Source: Allomyces macrogynus ATCC 38327 (lineage: Eukaryota; Blastocladiomycota; Blastocladiomycetes; Blastocladiales; Blastocladiaceae). From it: a DNA stretch of 64,000 nt. Within the stretch, counting starts at the first letter, position 1. Every line of letters starts with the position of its first letter. Location of the stretch: NCBI GenBank assembly GCA_000151295.1, contig GG745337.1, positions 1,186,998 to 1,250,997 on the forward strand, given 5' to 3'. Positions 11,423 to 23,000 of this stretch are shown one piece after another. The position numbers were made by a program, and so were the translations under genes. The notes under the pieces were generated by a model. The model searched no databases. It worked only from the letters and a program-made list of their open reading frames with translations, and was not told the origin of the DNA.

Positions 11423-12079
11423 GTGCGTCGGAATGGGCGTCGGGCTGTGCGCGGCTCAGCGCGCCGGCGGCGGGGTCGCGCGCGGCGAGCGCGCTGGGTC
11501 CATTTTTTTGCAAGCCGTGCTGGTGCGTGCAGGCTTGACCGGTGCGGGTGCGGGGAGTGGCAGGGGCGAATGCGGGGTGCTGGGCAGAGTTGGCGTCGAC
11601 GACGTCGCGGTCGGTCGTCGTTGGCGTCGTGGAGGAGACTGGCGCGGGCCTCGCGCGTCGGTGGGCGTCGTGGCAGCCGGCCGTACGTGCCGCGCACGCG
11701 AAAAGGAGAGCGATCGGCGTGTTGTTGAAGGAAGAAGACTCCGACGCGTCACCACCAGTGCACGTGCAGTGCAAACAGGCAACCGAGTTTTCGTTCCGAG
11801 CACGCCACCACTCTCCTACTCCAACACCGTCGGCCGCCGCCGCGCCGACAGCGACAACGACGACGACGATCCATCTACCTCGACGCTCTCGCTACCCGCT
11901 CTTGGAACCGAATACTGCTCTGCCCGCCTTGGACGCGCCGCCGCTGCGAGCGCCTCGAGCACCGACGACCCGCCAAGTTCACGGCAAGCGCATTCACCGC
12001 CAGCTGCGCTCGCTTCACCGTCGCATACCTTCTTCAACGTTCATCAACAACCTGCACCATCTCAGCAAGCACTACCACG
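11423..12079. other. Divergent intergenic region
   Basis: About 650 nt between the divergent starts of the paladin-like gene and the RDD protein gene. Long GC-driven open frames exist on both strands but none has domain-like content. It is probably a promoter region. Confidence 0.45.
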
Positions 12080-13765
12080 ATGCTGCTGGCGCTCGCGCTC
12101 GCCGCCACCTACCTCTACGACGGCGCGCGCGCCTCGCTCGTCACCGCCACGCACTGGTTGGCCCCACCCAAGCGCCGCCGCAGACGCGCGCGGCAATACG
12201 CGCTCTTTGCCGTGCGCCGCCTGCCGGCACCAGGCTCACAGCTCGTGCCCGTACCAGGGCCACCAGGCCGATTGCGCCGGCTCGCGACGCGTGCGCTGGG
12301 GTCCTACCTCGTGCCGATCCTCGCGCTGGTCCCATCGGCCGTGGTCGGGGGCGATCCTGCGCGTCTCGATGATGAGAATGGACCCCTCCCGTTCCCGGCA
12401 CCGTCGTTGACGCGCCGCGTTATCGCGTGGGCAATCGACTCGGCCATTGTCGCTGCAGTCGCTTCACAGGCGCGCCGGATACCGGTGCCAGGCAGTGGTA
12501 ACGCCGTTGCTGGGATCCTGTGGCTCGGTCTGTTGATACCCTCCTCTGCATATCGTTGCCGTGACCATGCTGCATGCTGATCAACGTCCTTCTCAACATT
12601 TAGGCCGCGACTTCTGGCTCTCCCCGTTCGGCCTGGCCTCGCCCGGCCGCCTCCTGACGCGGCAGGCCGTCCTCTCCCCGACACTCGCGCACCACGTCAA
12701 CCGCCACTTTGCGCCCGACGCGGCCGACTTGGGCCCGCTCGACCCAAACGCTGACGTGCAGACCGCTGCGTTCTGGCACCACCAGCAAGCGGCTGTCGCC
12801 GACAGCCTTGACCACGACGCCGATGCGCTCGCGCTTGTCGCGCACCAGAGCCTACGTGTCGCCCTTGGCGCACTCGGCCCGCTCGCGACTCTCGTCTGGG
12901 CCGCGTCTTCGATCGCCGCGTGGTTGGCCGCACCCAACGGGCAGTGGGACGGACGTACGCCGTGGGACCGTGCGTGCGGCGTACAAGTCGTGGACTTGAG
13001 CGTTGTCGACGCATGGGCCCACGTCGGGCGTCGTGCCCGGTCGACCCCATGGCCATTGAATTGGTCGATGAGCCTACTGCCGCGACTGCAACCAGCAACC
13101 AACAGCGCGCCCTGCCCAACTCCACCACCACTCGAACGGGATACGACGCCGACGCGGCCACCGCCATGTCCCCTCTCCGCGCCGACCTCGAGAGCCCGAC
13201 CCCGCCGCTTCTCTTCGAGCACGACCACGACGACCTGCCCTCCCCGGACGACCCGAACGCGCGGTTTGCGTTTGGCCCCGAAGCCCTCTTCTCGACCGCC
13301 TACGCCGCGACCGCCGGCCGGCACCACCACCACCACGATCTCGACGACGACGATCTCGGCGAGGACGATGTCGACGACGATGTCGACGACGACGACGCGC
13401 AGCTCCTCTCGTCCCCGCTCGCCGACGACGGGATTTCGCCCCCACCACCGGCGCCGATCCGCGACTCGTTCTTCGGCGGTGGCGGGGGTGGGACTCGCGC
13501 GTTTTTCCCGGAAGACAGTCCCATGTCGTCGCCACCTGCGGGAGGCGAGGACGTGCTCGGCGCGTCGTGGACGACGACGTCGCCGCCGCTCATGGCCGCG
13601 GGGACCGTGGTCACGCGCACGCCGCCGACGGGCGCTGAGGGCGATTTTGAAGTACTGTCTCGGAACACGTCGCCGTTCCGGTACGTGCTGCCGCCGTCGG
13701 CAGTGCCGATGCAGGCGGGCGGTGCCGGGGAGCAGCAGACGGTGGCGAGACCGCGATCGCCGTGA
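12080..13765 (+). CDS. RDD-domain membrane protein with acidic tail (one frame break)
   Basis: Exon 1 is 12080-12527 and exon 2 is 12604-13765; the GT..TAG intron of 76 nt restores WLGRDFWLSPFG. The N-terminus is hydrophobic (LLALALAATYLY). The RDD signature is visible: LTRRVIAWAIDSAIVAA (RR and ID) in exon 1 and DGRTPWDRACGVQVVD in exon 2, with a hydrophobic segment ALGPLATLVWAASSIAAWL between. RDD proteins are small integral-membrane proteins; the eukaryotic relative FAM8A1 works in ER-associated degradation. The tail is rich in Asp, His, Ser and Pro. Between about 13,010 and 13,050 the frame shifts by one. Adding one nucleotide near ARVDPMAIELVDEP gives about 536 residues, so this is either a 1-nt deletion in the sequence or a lesion. 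The RDD call is good; the function is unknown. Confidence 0.65.
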
Positions 13766-14680
13766 GGATATGAGTAAGGAAGGGCGAGAAGCGGGGATGT
13801 TACTTTTGTGTTGAGAAACCGGATTTGTGTGTATTTACCTTTTTTTTTTTTTTTTTTTTTTTTTTGGAATGGAACTTGAAGTGGTTTTCTTTGGGTTGGC
13901 AAAACGTAGCGTACCCTCCTCCAGCCCCGAAGAGGGCTCATTCCCGATGCGCTGTTCTCGTCTTCTCGACTATCCGGCCAGTCTGCACATTGGCGCTGGT
14001 GGCGTCTCAGTCGGGTCAATCGCATAATTGAACTCGGCGCGGAGTGCTCGCTGATCTATCGATACAAGTACAGCGATATTTCTGACGAGCTATTCAATCC
14101 TTGGCAAAGCTTTCGCAACTATGACCAGCGGCTTGGGGAGAGGTCCTAAATGTGACAAACGGAATCTGTGGTTCGGAGACATGAAATGCAAACAGATCCA
14201 CGATTTACAACCTGGAGGCGGTGAATTACAGCTGGCTTCAAAAGGAATGAGAATGCATGGTCATGTTTTCGTGTCATGCACGCAACATAAGTCGAAAGCA
14301 AAAGTTGAGCGAGGTCGCAAGCTGCCATGTGGACGAGGGGTGCTTGCTTGGTCACCCACTTTTTCTTCCTTCTTTCGTCTCCACTTTTTTTTGCGACCTC
14401 GCTCAACTTTTGTTTTCGACTTTTTTTCTGTGTACGACACGAAAGACATGACCGTGCATTATGCCTGGAGGTAAGGAACGCGTGTGTCATCCACACGACA
14501 TCAGTCTGCTGGCCTGCCTACTCATGATGGGATCCTCCACCATTTCGCACCGGATGGACTCACCAAATTTGTTGGACATGGCATGTACTACGATTTCCAC
14601 GGACGCTATGTGCGTCCTCTCCACCCACCCAGCGACTTCCCATCCGCGCGGCATGCCCCACCACCGGCCGGCAGCACATC
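13766..14680. other. Intergenic region with T26 tract and foldback element
   Basis: No gene was seen. It contains a run of 26 T (13840-13865) about 75 nt after the RDD stop and the long inverted repeat at 14252-14460. It is clearly more AT-rich than the flanking genes. Confidence 0.6.
14252..14460. repeat. Long imperfect inverted repeat (foldback, MITE-like)
   Basis: The left arm 14252-14320 and right arm 14391-14460 are imperfect reverse complements over about 70 nt. The innermost 33 nt (ending GAGCGAGGTCGCAA) match at all but about one position. The spacer is 70 nt. An 8-nt direct repeat CCTGGAGG lies outside both arms (14211-14218 and 14464-14471) and could be a target-site duplication, but the arms do not begin immediately inside it. 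No coding capacity. Confidence 0.75.
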
Positions 14681-16451
14681 TTACCACTGCTCTAACAACG
14701 CCGACTGATTCTCGCGCGCCATCTCGTACCCCGTCTCCCACCGCCGCTTCCCATCCAGGTAGAGCATCGACTCCTCGTAGGTCCGTGGCATGACCGTTGG
14801 CACTTCCCCGTCCTTGGCGCCAGCACCAAACGTGAGCATGAACGTATTGGTCGTATCGCGCTGGCCCGTGGCCGGATCGACCACGTCGGCAGTCACTTGG
14901 ACTTGAAAACTGCGCGCGCGCGAGTAGACGACTTTGGCGGTAAAGTGCAGAATCGATCCGATCGGCACGGGTTTGCGGAAGGTGATATCGTCCATAGCGA
15001 GGAACCGCGGGTGGCCGCGCGAGTAGACGGATGCGGCGAGGAAGGCGAGTTCAAACGCTTGTTTCATGAGAATGCCGCCAAAGACGTTGCCGTGGATGTT
15101 GCGGTCCTAGATCGGGAGCGTGCGGTCAGTAACTGCGAGCCGACGGCCAGGACGGAAGAAACGAACGAACCTGCGGCTGCATGAGGTGCGCTGACTGCAG
15201 CGTGGTCTCGCCGAGCCACTTGATGTTAGCGGGCGGGTTGGTCGCCGAGTATTGGCGCGACTGGAGCCACAGGTCGTGGATCACGAGACGCTCTTCGGGA
15301 GTCGGCGGCTGCTTGAAGAGCGACGTGGTCGCGGCGAGCTTCTTGCGCGAGCGGAGCTCTAAATCATCCACCAGAGCAGATCAGCTTTGCTCTCGCCCGG
15401 AAACACCGCGACTCGAGGAACACGATGACACGCACCCGCACCCATCGAATACAACCGCCGCTCCTCGTCCGTATCCAGCACCAACGGGTTCACCTGCACT
15501 GCCTTGTTGGTGAGCGGATCACGCGCGACCATCGTGAACTTGGCCTTCAAAATCGGGTCGGCCGTTGCCTGCGAGTCCGGATCGAGCGCCTCCACGTTGA
15601 CCGTGATTTCCATGGACGAGGAGCCGACATAGGTGACCATACCGGACACTTGCATGTCCCGGTCGAGCGACGCCGGCCGCAACAGGTCAATTCGGTCGAC
15701 GCTCGCCGTCACGATGGTGAGCGGTGGGGTTTCGGGCGTCCCGTCGTCGCAGTGCGTGTAGGAGATGGACCCTGCGAGCGCATCCAGGTCTTCGAGCAAC
15801 TGGGGAGAGGGGGGGGGGGGGGGGGGGAACGGTTGGTTAGCGTGAACAGGTGTACGGCGCGGATTTACGGTGACAGGCGGTACCTTGGCAATGCGAAGCC
15901 CGCCCTAGTGCAGCATGGTCTGCGTTAGCGTGATTTTGACCAGTCCCTCTCACGCGTCGCGAACATAGTCCAAAAAGTACCCAATAATTGCAGTATTCCT
16001 CTTTCACGTGTGGGTTCGAGCGGAACGGCAGCACTTCACTGATATACGAGTCCTTCATGCGCTTGAGCACTAAGTGCCGTGGGGCCGATGCGGCAGTCGC
16101 TGCCGTGTTGCCGCCTGTCGCCTCGAGCACCTTCTTGTACTCTTCGTTGTTCTTGTCGTACCGGTCGAGCCACAGCCGTGACGTCAGGCTCGTGCGGTGC
16201 GGCAGGACCGAGTACTGCTTCCGCGCGGCGCTTGTGGCCGACACGTTGGTCGCGTCGGCTGGGGCTTGATCCGCGGCAGCAAACGGCTTGCCAATCTTGT
16301 ACGGGTCCTTGGCGTCGGGCGCGGGTGCGGCATCGTCGGACAGAGCGCGAAGTGCCAGTGATATAGTCGGATCGGCGACGCGACGGCGCATGGCTGGGTG
16401 ACGCGCAGCAGCCACAGACGCGGCGCGCGCGGCAGCGAGCAGGGTGGACAT
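14681..16451 (-). CDS. Acyl-CoA thioesterase, ACOT9-type double hotdog
   Basis: Coding order is exons 15981-16451, 15884-15904, 15424-15799, 15171-15358 and 14681-15106, all in phase, giving 493 residues. Two hotdog domains are evident. The first contains LEDLDALAGSISYTH, TIVTASVDRIDLLRP and TMVARDPLTNKAVQVNPL. The second contains DRNIHGNVFGGILMKQAFEL, FLAMDDITFRKPVPIGS and a terminal MPRTYEESMLYLDGKRRW. That order is diagnostic of the ACOT9/10 family, mostly mitochondrial, which hydrolyses acyl-CoA to free acid and CoA. The Arg/Ala/Ser-rich N-terminus (MSTLLAAARAAS) fits a mitochondrial presequence. Exon 2 is a 21-nt microexon (GGLRIAK) just before LLEDLD, and the intron after it has a C19 tract before its acceptor. 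The stop is TAA at 14681-14683. The gene is divergent from the FSP1-like gene. Confidence 0.92.
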
Positions 16452-17050
16452 GGTGCGGAGAGTATTGGTATTGCAGCTGGTCCAATTAATTTAGCGTTTG
16501 TTGATGGTGACAAAGGCTCCTGGAGACAATGGTTGGGCTCATTGGACCCCAAACTGTTCAAGGGCCGCGACGGGAAATCGTGGCTGGGTCGAGCCGGGGT
16601 TGGATCTGGGGTCTGGCTGTCAGCACGCATCCAGTTTCCGTTGTGCTCGAAGCATGCGACGCTTGGCCGTTCTGCTGGTGGCAAGTGTGGCGCACGTGGG
16701 GGGATGCCTAATCTGTCGCCACAGCGGCCTGATTTCTCAGCAAAAACGGCGCACCAACCGCTGGCCAACGGCTCGCCGCTGTTGCACCATCCATTTCCCA
16801 AACGCGGCGCTAGACGGCCAATTTGCGGCTCGCGTAATCGCACCGTCCGCCCCTCTCGGTGCTGATCATCCCAAGCTCATTTTGCCTCGCTTGCTTCGTG
16901 CAGCTCAACGTCGCCGCCAGCCCTCAGTCGCTCTCATAAAACCGGCACGTCCCCAGCGGCAAGCCCAGCACTTCATTCCAACAACACCATTGCCAAACAC
17001 GACCTGTGCGCGTCTTGCACGACCTGCATCTACAACCAGTGACAACCACC
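16452..17050. promoter_or_regulatory. Divergent promoter region (ACOT / FSP1-like)
   Basis: About 600 nt separate two divergent start codons, so both promoters must lie here. No specific motif could be assigned by eye. Confidence 0.4.
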
Positions 17051-18593
17051 ATGTCGACCGACGCCACGACCAACTCCAAGACCAAACCGGCCAGCCGCAA
17101 GCCGAGCCTCATGAAGCGCCTGAGCAAGTCGTACTCGCGGTCTGGCTCGTCGCTGCCGCACGTTGGCCCGCTCCGCATCGCCGTGTACGTGCATCCGACA
17201 CCTGTACCCGCATTGCCGCTCTGCATTTCCCATTCTCATAGCGAACCTCAACGGCAATCTAGTCTCGGCGCTGGCCCCGGTGGCATTAAGGCCTTCCAAG
17301 GACTCGCCAAGGCACTCGCCTCGCACCCTTCCGCCGTCGACCTCGTTCTCGTTTCCGACCGCGACTACTACTTCAACACCGTCTCCACGCCGCGCGCCCT
17401 TGTCGACCCGACCGGCACGCCCGTGGCCAAGCTCATCTACCCGCTGCGCCAACTACTCACGGACGAGGCCATGGGGTCGAACCTGACCAAGCGCGTGCTT
17501 GTTGGCCGCATCGAGTCGGTGGGCACCGATCGCCGCGTCAAGGTGATCCCGTCAGCCGAGCGTAACACCGTCGAGTGGATTCCGTCCCCCTTGTCGGGCG
17601 CCGACGATGGCTCGTTTGTCGTTGATTATCTCGTGGTCGCGCTCGGCAGTCACACGGCGTTCCCGTCCAAGGTGCCGGTCGGTGGGATCGAATCGGCCAA
17701 GCTCGTGGAGCAGTTCACGGGCGCGGCGACGAAGCTCGCGGACGAGAAGACGCACCGCGTCGTGGTGATTGGCGGTGGTTTGGTTGGGATCGAAACGGCC
17801 GCGGAGATCAAGACGGGTAGGTGATCCATCACTTTTATCCACGCATCATCTCATGGCCGTTGCTGATTCCAGCGTTCTCCACCACCCAGCTTACCCGACC
17901 AAGGACGTGACCATTGTCGCGCCCGAACTCCTCCCCGGCTACCCCGCGCCATTCGTCAAGCAAGCGCGTTCCGTCCTCGCGCGCAAATCTATCACCATTA
18001 TCGACCACGTGCGCGTCAACAACGCGCCCGGCCTTCTCGCCCCGACCAACACCCCCAGTTTCCGCCCCGTCTTCGTCCCTGATTTCGCCGTCCCGCTCAC
18101 GTCCACTGACCCGGCCGCCACCACCGCACCGATCTCGGTCCCCGCTGACGCCGTCTTTGTTGCAACCGGTGTCGCGCCCAACTCAGCCCCGCTCGACCCG
18201 CAAGCATGGCCCGTCACGGACCGAGGATACCTGCGCGTGACGCCCGACTTGGCCGTGGAGGGTGTTGCGGGCGTGTTTGCGGTCGGGGATATCATCGAGT
18301 TCCCGGGTAAAGACCGTGTGGGGAAACTCGCGTTCCTTGCGGGTGAGCAGAGTAAGACGGCGGTGGCCAACATCGTGCGCGCCGTGCATGGCGATTCGTT
18401 GAAGGCATGGAAGGTGCCGCCGTTCACGGCGGTGACGGCACTTGGACGGGACGCAGGTATCGGTTACTTGCCGGGGATTGGCACCAAGCTTGGCGTTGGC
18501 GCTGCAGTGGCCAAGAAGTTGAAGGGCAAGGACGGCGGTGTTGGGCTCGTGGATTTCCTCAAAGAGTCGCTGCCCGTGCCGGCGAGTGCATGA
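17051..18593 (+). CDS. FSP1/AIFM2-like FAD/NAD(P)H oxidoreductase
   Basis: Exons 17051-17184, 17263-17816 and 17890-18593 join to 463 residues. The N-terminal 45 residues are basic and Ser-rich. The FAD Rossmann motif VLGAGPGG spans intron 1, the NAD(P)H motif VVVIGGGLVGIETAAEI ends exon 2, an ATG motif VFVATGVAPN follows, and the second FAD motif is GVFAVGDIIEFPG. This is the pyridine-nucleotide disulfide oxidoreductase fold without redox Cys, as in AIFM2/FSP1 and type II NADH dehydrogenases, which reduce quinones. Choosing acceptor 17889 gives the usual AAEIKTAYPTKDVTIV. There is no N-myristoyl Gly (MSTD), unlike human FSP1. A truncated paralogue lies at 41480-41975. Whether the acceptor is ubiquinone, and where it sits, are inferences. 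Confidence 0.85.
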
Positions 18594-18639
18594 AGAGAGT
18601 GAGAGTGGGATGAAAAGTGAACAATCATCAATAGAGAAA

Positions 18640-19796
18640 TCAACCATTTTGTATCACCATCTGCCCATTCTTGTGCCATTTCTGCCGATCCAAAAACAGG
18701 TAGTTCCAGAGCCTCCAACCCCGTGCGTCCTGTTGGTCTCTACCCATGCTCCGGATCCAAGTCACCACGAAGCGGGGCCGTGGCGCAGAAGCGAGGAGTG
18801 TTTGCAAACACCTTGTGCCACGGGACCTTGGTTGTGAGAAACCAAGTGCGTGATGGTGTCGGAAGGGTACGTCCTTGGCGAAGGGGGTGATGGGTCGCGG
18901 TCCGAGTGCAAGGGGCAAGTCAGGAAACGCGCAACATTCAAGAACTCGTGAACGTGGAAATGTGAAAACGCACCACGCCCATCGATCCCATGGACGACAC
19001 CAGCGGAATCATGAACCATGAAGAAACGACAATGCCACCGCCAGACTTGATGTACTGGAACATCACGTCCTAGTAGTCGAGGAGACTACATACGAAAACG
19101 GCAAGGTCCCATCGTCAGTTAGATCACATAAGCATCACTGAAGTGCCAATTGTTTACCTCGAATCGCCCCACGCCAGCAGCGGTTTGACGCGCATGCTGT
19201 AAACATGCCCGGCAACGGAAAAACCCAGCACGAGGCCGCTCACGCGTGTGAACCAAACAAAGGATCCGGTGCGCACGTCCAACCGAACCTTGCGCACGAT
19301 CATGATTTTGGGCTTGCTGCATGCGACGTGCGCGACAAGACACGCAGCACCGGCCGCCTCGATGACCAGATTCTGGTAGAGCTCGCGCGCAGCAAGCAAA
19401 TTATTATCGCCGAGACTTGAATGACCAGCAAATACATGGCCAACGAGATGCAACGCAGGGCAACCGCGCCATTCATGTCGCTCAAGGCTTGGACATGGTT
19501 CATGGATTGCTGAACTGAGCATTGGCGGCGGCAGTGCTGGCGGGCATGTTGGGCCAATGATATGGGCTTGAATTGAGAATCGCAGTGCCGTCTTCGAAGG
19601 AAGGCGGAATCGTTTGCATGGGCGGCGAGTATTGATTGAAGGACCCATGAAGTGGTGACGCGTCGAACCAGCGCCCCTGCCCTCGCATGCTGCAGATGAG
19701 CAAGAAAAGGGTTCGAGCAAGAAGACTATGAGTGGACCGCGTTATGGCGTGGGAGAACGACGGATGAGGAGGTCCGGCCGTCGGGTCGAGGAACAA
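18640..19796 (-). pseudogene. Decayed multi-membrane-segment protein gene
   Basis: Hydrophobic, protein-like stretches appear on the minus strand in several frames: SLAMYLLVIQVSAIIICLLR (about 19,400), then RELYQNLVIEAAGAACLVAH through SGLVLGFSVAGHVYSMRVKP (19,180-19,390), then after a good GT..AG intron FQYIKSGGGIVVSSWFMIPL (about 19,000-19,060). Linking them needs at least one 1-nt frame repair near 19,395 and passage through an in-frame TAG at about 19,071 (LLDY*DVMFQ), and the 3' part is broken again near 18,945. The family was not recognised. Either a pseudogene or a gene whose exon structure I cannot solve. Confidence 0.35.
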
Positions 19797-20034
19797 GAGA
19801 ATGATGGGGACATCATTGAGAACCCTTGACTAGCCCGTCATCTTTCGTGATAAATGGCAGGGAACGTTTCCCGCACCGTCACGAAATTGTAACGTTTGAT
19901 CAATGCACAAGGAGATGAAGGATTTCGCTCCACTCGGGACAGCCGACCACTTCGCAATTCAAGATGAGACAAGGAAATCGTTTGAACTATAGTTTTGCGA
20001 GTCCAAGCTCTAACGCCGTCCACCTCCGACACGA

Positions 20035-23000
20035 TCAGTCTCCTCCAGGCCGCGGCTCTGCCACAGCTCGAACCGGCGATGCGACCGGCGATACGACCGG
20101 CGATACGACCGGCGACGCGCTCGACGACGACCCTTCCTTCGGCCCCGTCGACGCATCCGACCCATGACTCTCCCCTCGCTCACGAAGCGGTGCCGCCCCA
20201 ACCGAGCCCGACCCACCTCCGTGCAGCGGCGCCGCCGACGCGTCCGACGCGCCACTCCCGACCCTCCCTCTCGGCGGCACCGCCAGCGTGATCATCGCGT
20301 GATCCGACAACGCCGGTTCCGCCGACACCGCGCGCATCCGTCCAATCGTGTTACGCAACACCCCGTTCGCCCACGGCACCGACAATTTGCGCGACTTGGC
20401 GCGACTCTGCTTTTCGGCCAGCACTTCCTCGGAAAAGGTTTCAAGATCGCGCTCCGACCCAAATATCCGGTACAGCCGGTGCAGCCGCGTGACGTGGTGT
20501 TCCTTGACCAGGCGGGGGACGAGGGCCAGCGCGCTCGATGCAAAACTGCCAAGACCCGACCCGCCCGTGGAGGCACCGGCGGTAGTCGGGGACAGTTTGG
20601 AGCTGTGGTTCGACGAGCCGCGGCCGCGTTGCTTGCGCTGCTGCTTCTGGTGGAAGCGCAGGATGTTCCAGAGGACGAACCACGGGATCAGGAGGCACGG
20701 CAGGAAGAGGAACAGGAAGAGCAGGCCGAGGCGTAGGTTGTTGAGAACGTTGGTGTAGTCGCCGACGTCGATCGGGCTCTTGATCATCGACGTGGCCGTG
20801 AGCATCACTATGGATCAGGTCGGGGGCGAGTGAGCGCGAAATCATTTCTCGAGTGCTCGCCGCGCGGTCCAGGCGACCATAGCTTGCGCGAGCGAGCGCG
20901 GTGGACAAATACGTACTCATGGAGCCGTACGTGAAGGTCCTGAAGCGATTGTCTAGTACAGTGTAAAGTGGGAGCGAGTAGACGTGCTCGATGTTGAAGA
21001 GCCACAGCAACACGAGCAGAACGGCCAAGTTGATGACAAATTCGGTTTCTGTCGACTGCGGGATCACCACCGACGCGATCGTGATCAGCGCACGCTTGAT
21101 CTGTTGGGGCGTTCCAGGACTGAGCATAAGTTGCAAGATGTACGAGGCGGCGACGCAAACGGCATACCATGTCGAGCACCGGGTACCACGCAAATTGCTT
21201 GCGATACGGGATGTAGAGCACGCCCCATCGTTCCACGACCGCGTCGTCGCCGAGCGTTCCCGCACGCATCAGCCGTCGCAGCTTGACAAGCAGGCCCATG
21301 GGCAAGACGCCGACCCAAACGACAATGACGAGGATCGCGTAGATGGTCACGGGAAGATGTCGGCCTTGGTAGCAGAGCAGGTCGGGCGACGTGGCGAGGT
21401 ACCGCTGTCCGCCGAGATTGCGGCAGTTGAGAAGCTGCAGTGCGCCCTCGATGATTGGCATGTAGGTGACCGTGAAAAGCAAAAAGTAGCGCGTCAGGAA
21501 AAAATTAGTCAGCGAGTTGACGTTGCGCAGCGTCGTGGGCAAGAGTGCGGCAATGGCGAGGAGCGACGGGTACTTGGTCTTGAGCGACCGGTACGCGACG
21601 GCGATCCCGTGGTAGATGCCGAGGATAATCCAAAAGAGGAATGGGATCACAGCCTTCAGCGCTGTGCGGTCCATGTTGCCGAGCGGCAAAATGCAGAGGC
21701 CTATGTGCGGGTCACTTGCCAGGGTCAAGAATCGACGACGAAGCAACAAATGTTTGGATGGAGAAGAAGGGTGCGAACCATGCGGAACGACTCCGTCAAA
21801 GAGGCTGTCGAGGTTGAAGGTCGTGGCCTTGAGAATGAAGATGTTGGCGAGATCGACCTTGGATACGAGGAGCGTGACGAGCTGGAAGAAGAGGATCTGA
21901 AATCAAAATGGAAAGCAAGTGAGCTCATCAATATATCTCTGCAAATGGTCAAATCCAAAGCAAAACGCACCATATCTGAAATGAATACCGACTCGCCCTG
22001 CTTGGTGCTTAGCAGCAGGAACAGAAACATGACGACAAACGCCACTGCCAACGGCAGCAGCACAGCCGCGGGCGTTGAGTTGGTCGAACAGTCGGCGCAC
22101 TGGCCGTTCCACAAATAATGGTTCGGGTCGCGGCACGATGCGCACAAATTGCCGGTCCGGTCCGGCGGGCACGTATCGTCCACCGGGCATGCGCCGCTGA
22201 CGCAGCACTTGTTCTCGGCGCACGAGTAGAAGAGCGGGTTCATTGGGTCCGACGCGGGCCAATACCAGTAATGCTTGTCGGCGAAGATCGTCGCACCGCC
22301 CGGGCAGATCGCGCCCTGCGGGCATGCACGGCACGTCCCGTTCGCGACGAGGTTGAACGTGTCGTCACTGCACGCCGTGCACACCCACTCTTGGTTGCCG
22401 TAGCGCGGCTCCTCGCCGGCCGCGCACGTCGGTCGCGTGCGGTGCCACCGCGGGACAATCGACGCGACCTTGACCGGGTTGCTGCGGATCCAATTGCACG
22501 CTGCGTCGTGGATCGACAGGTTGCGAAAGTATCTGCGCCCGAGCATGTCGCTCATGTCTATCAAACGGCAAGACCGAGATGAGCCAAGAGCTCTGCGCAA
22601 CGACAGTCGGGTGGAGAGGCAAACCTGCATCGTCAAACGTCAACTGCGTGATCAACCGGTACGCATGCGGCGCCTGCGCCTGTAATTTGTTGGTCACAAA
22701 CTTTTTTACGAACCCAGGCGCATAGTCGCACGGGTAGAGCGTCTGATTGGACCCGTCGTAGATCAGGTCGCACTCGGGCGTCCATTGCGGCAGCAGCACG
22801 CGCGAGAGCGAGACACCCGAGTAATTGCTGAAGACGGCACTTGGCGTGAACATATACTGTTCGGAGAAGACAATCATGGACGTCAGAGCGCTGGTGAGAA
22901 AGGAGAAATGGTACGTCGACCACCTACCCCAATCCACGGCCGGTCGTTCTGCTGCGCGTCCTGGATACTGGAAATCAATCCCGCCTCCGACGGCGACAAC

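Noticed and set aside
11136..12410. Plus-strand 424-codon frame across the paladin/RDD divergent region
   Set aside because: Low-complexity Arg/Ser/Ala sequence running through the paladin exon 1 antisense and into the RDD gene in another frame.
6364..20034. Reassignment of TAG to Gln (suggested by TAG at Gln positions)
   Set aside because: RIO2, SIR2, DUF4097 and the LPMO-like gene all end naturally at TAG, so TAG is a normal stop here.
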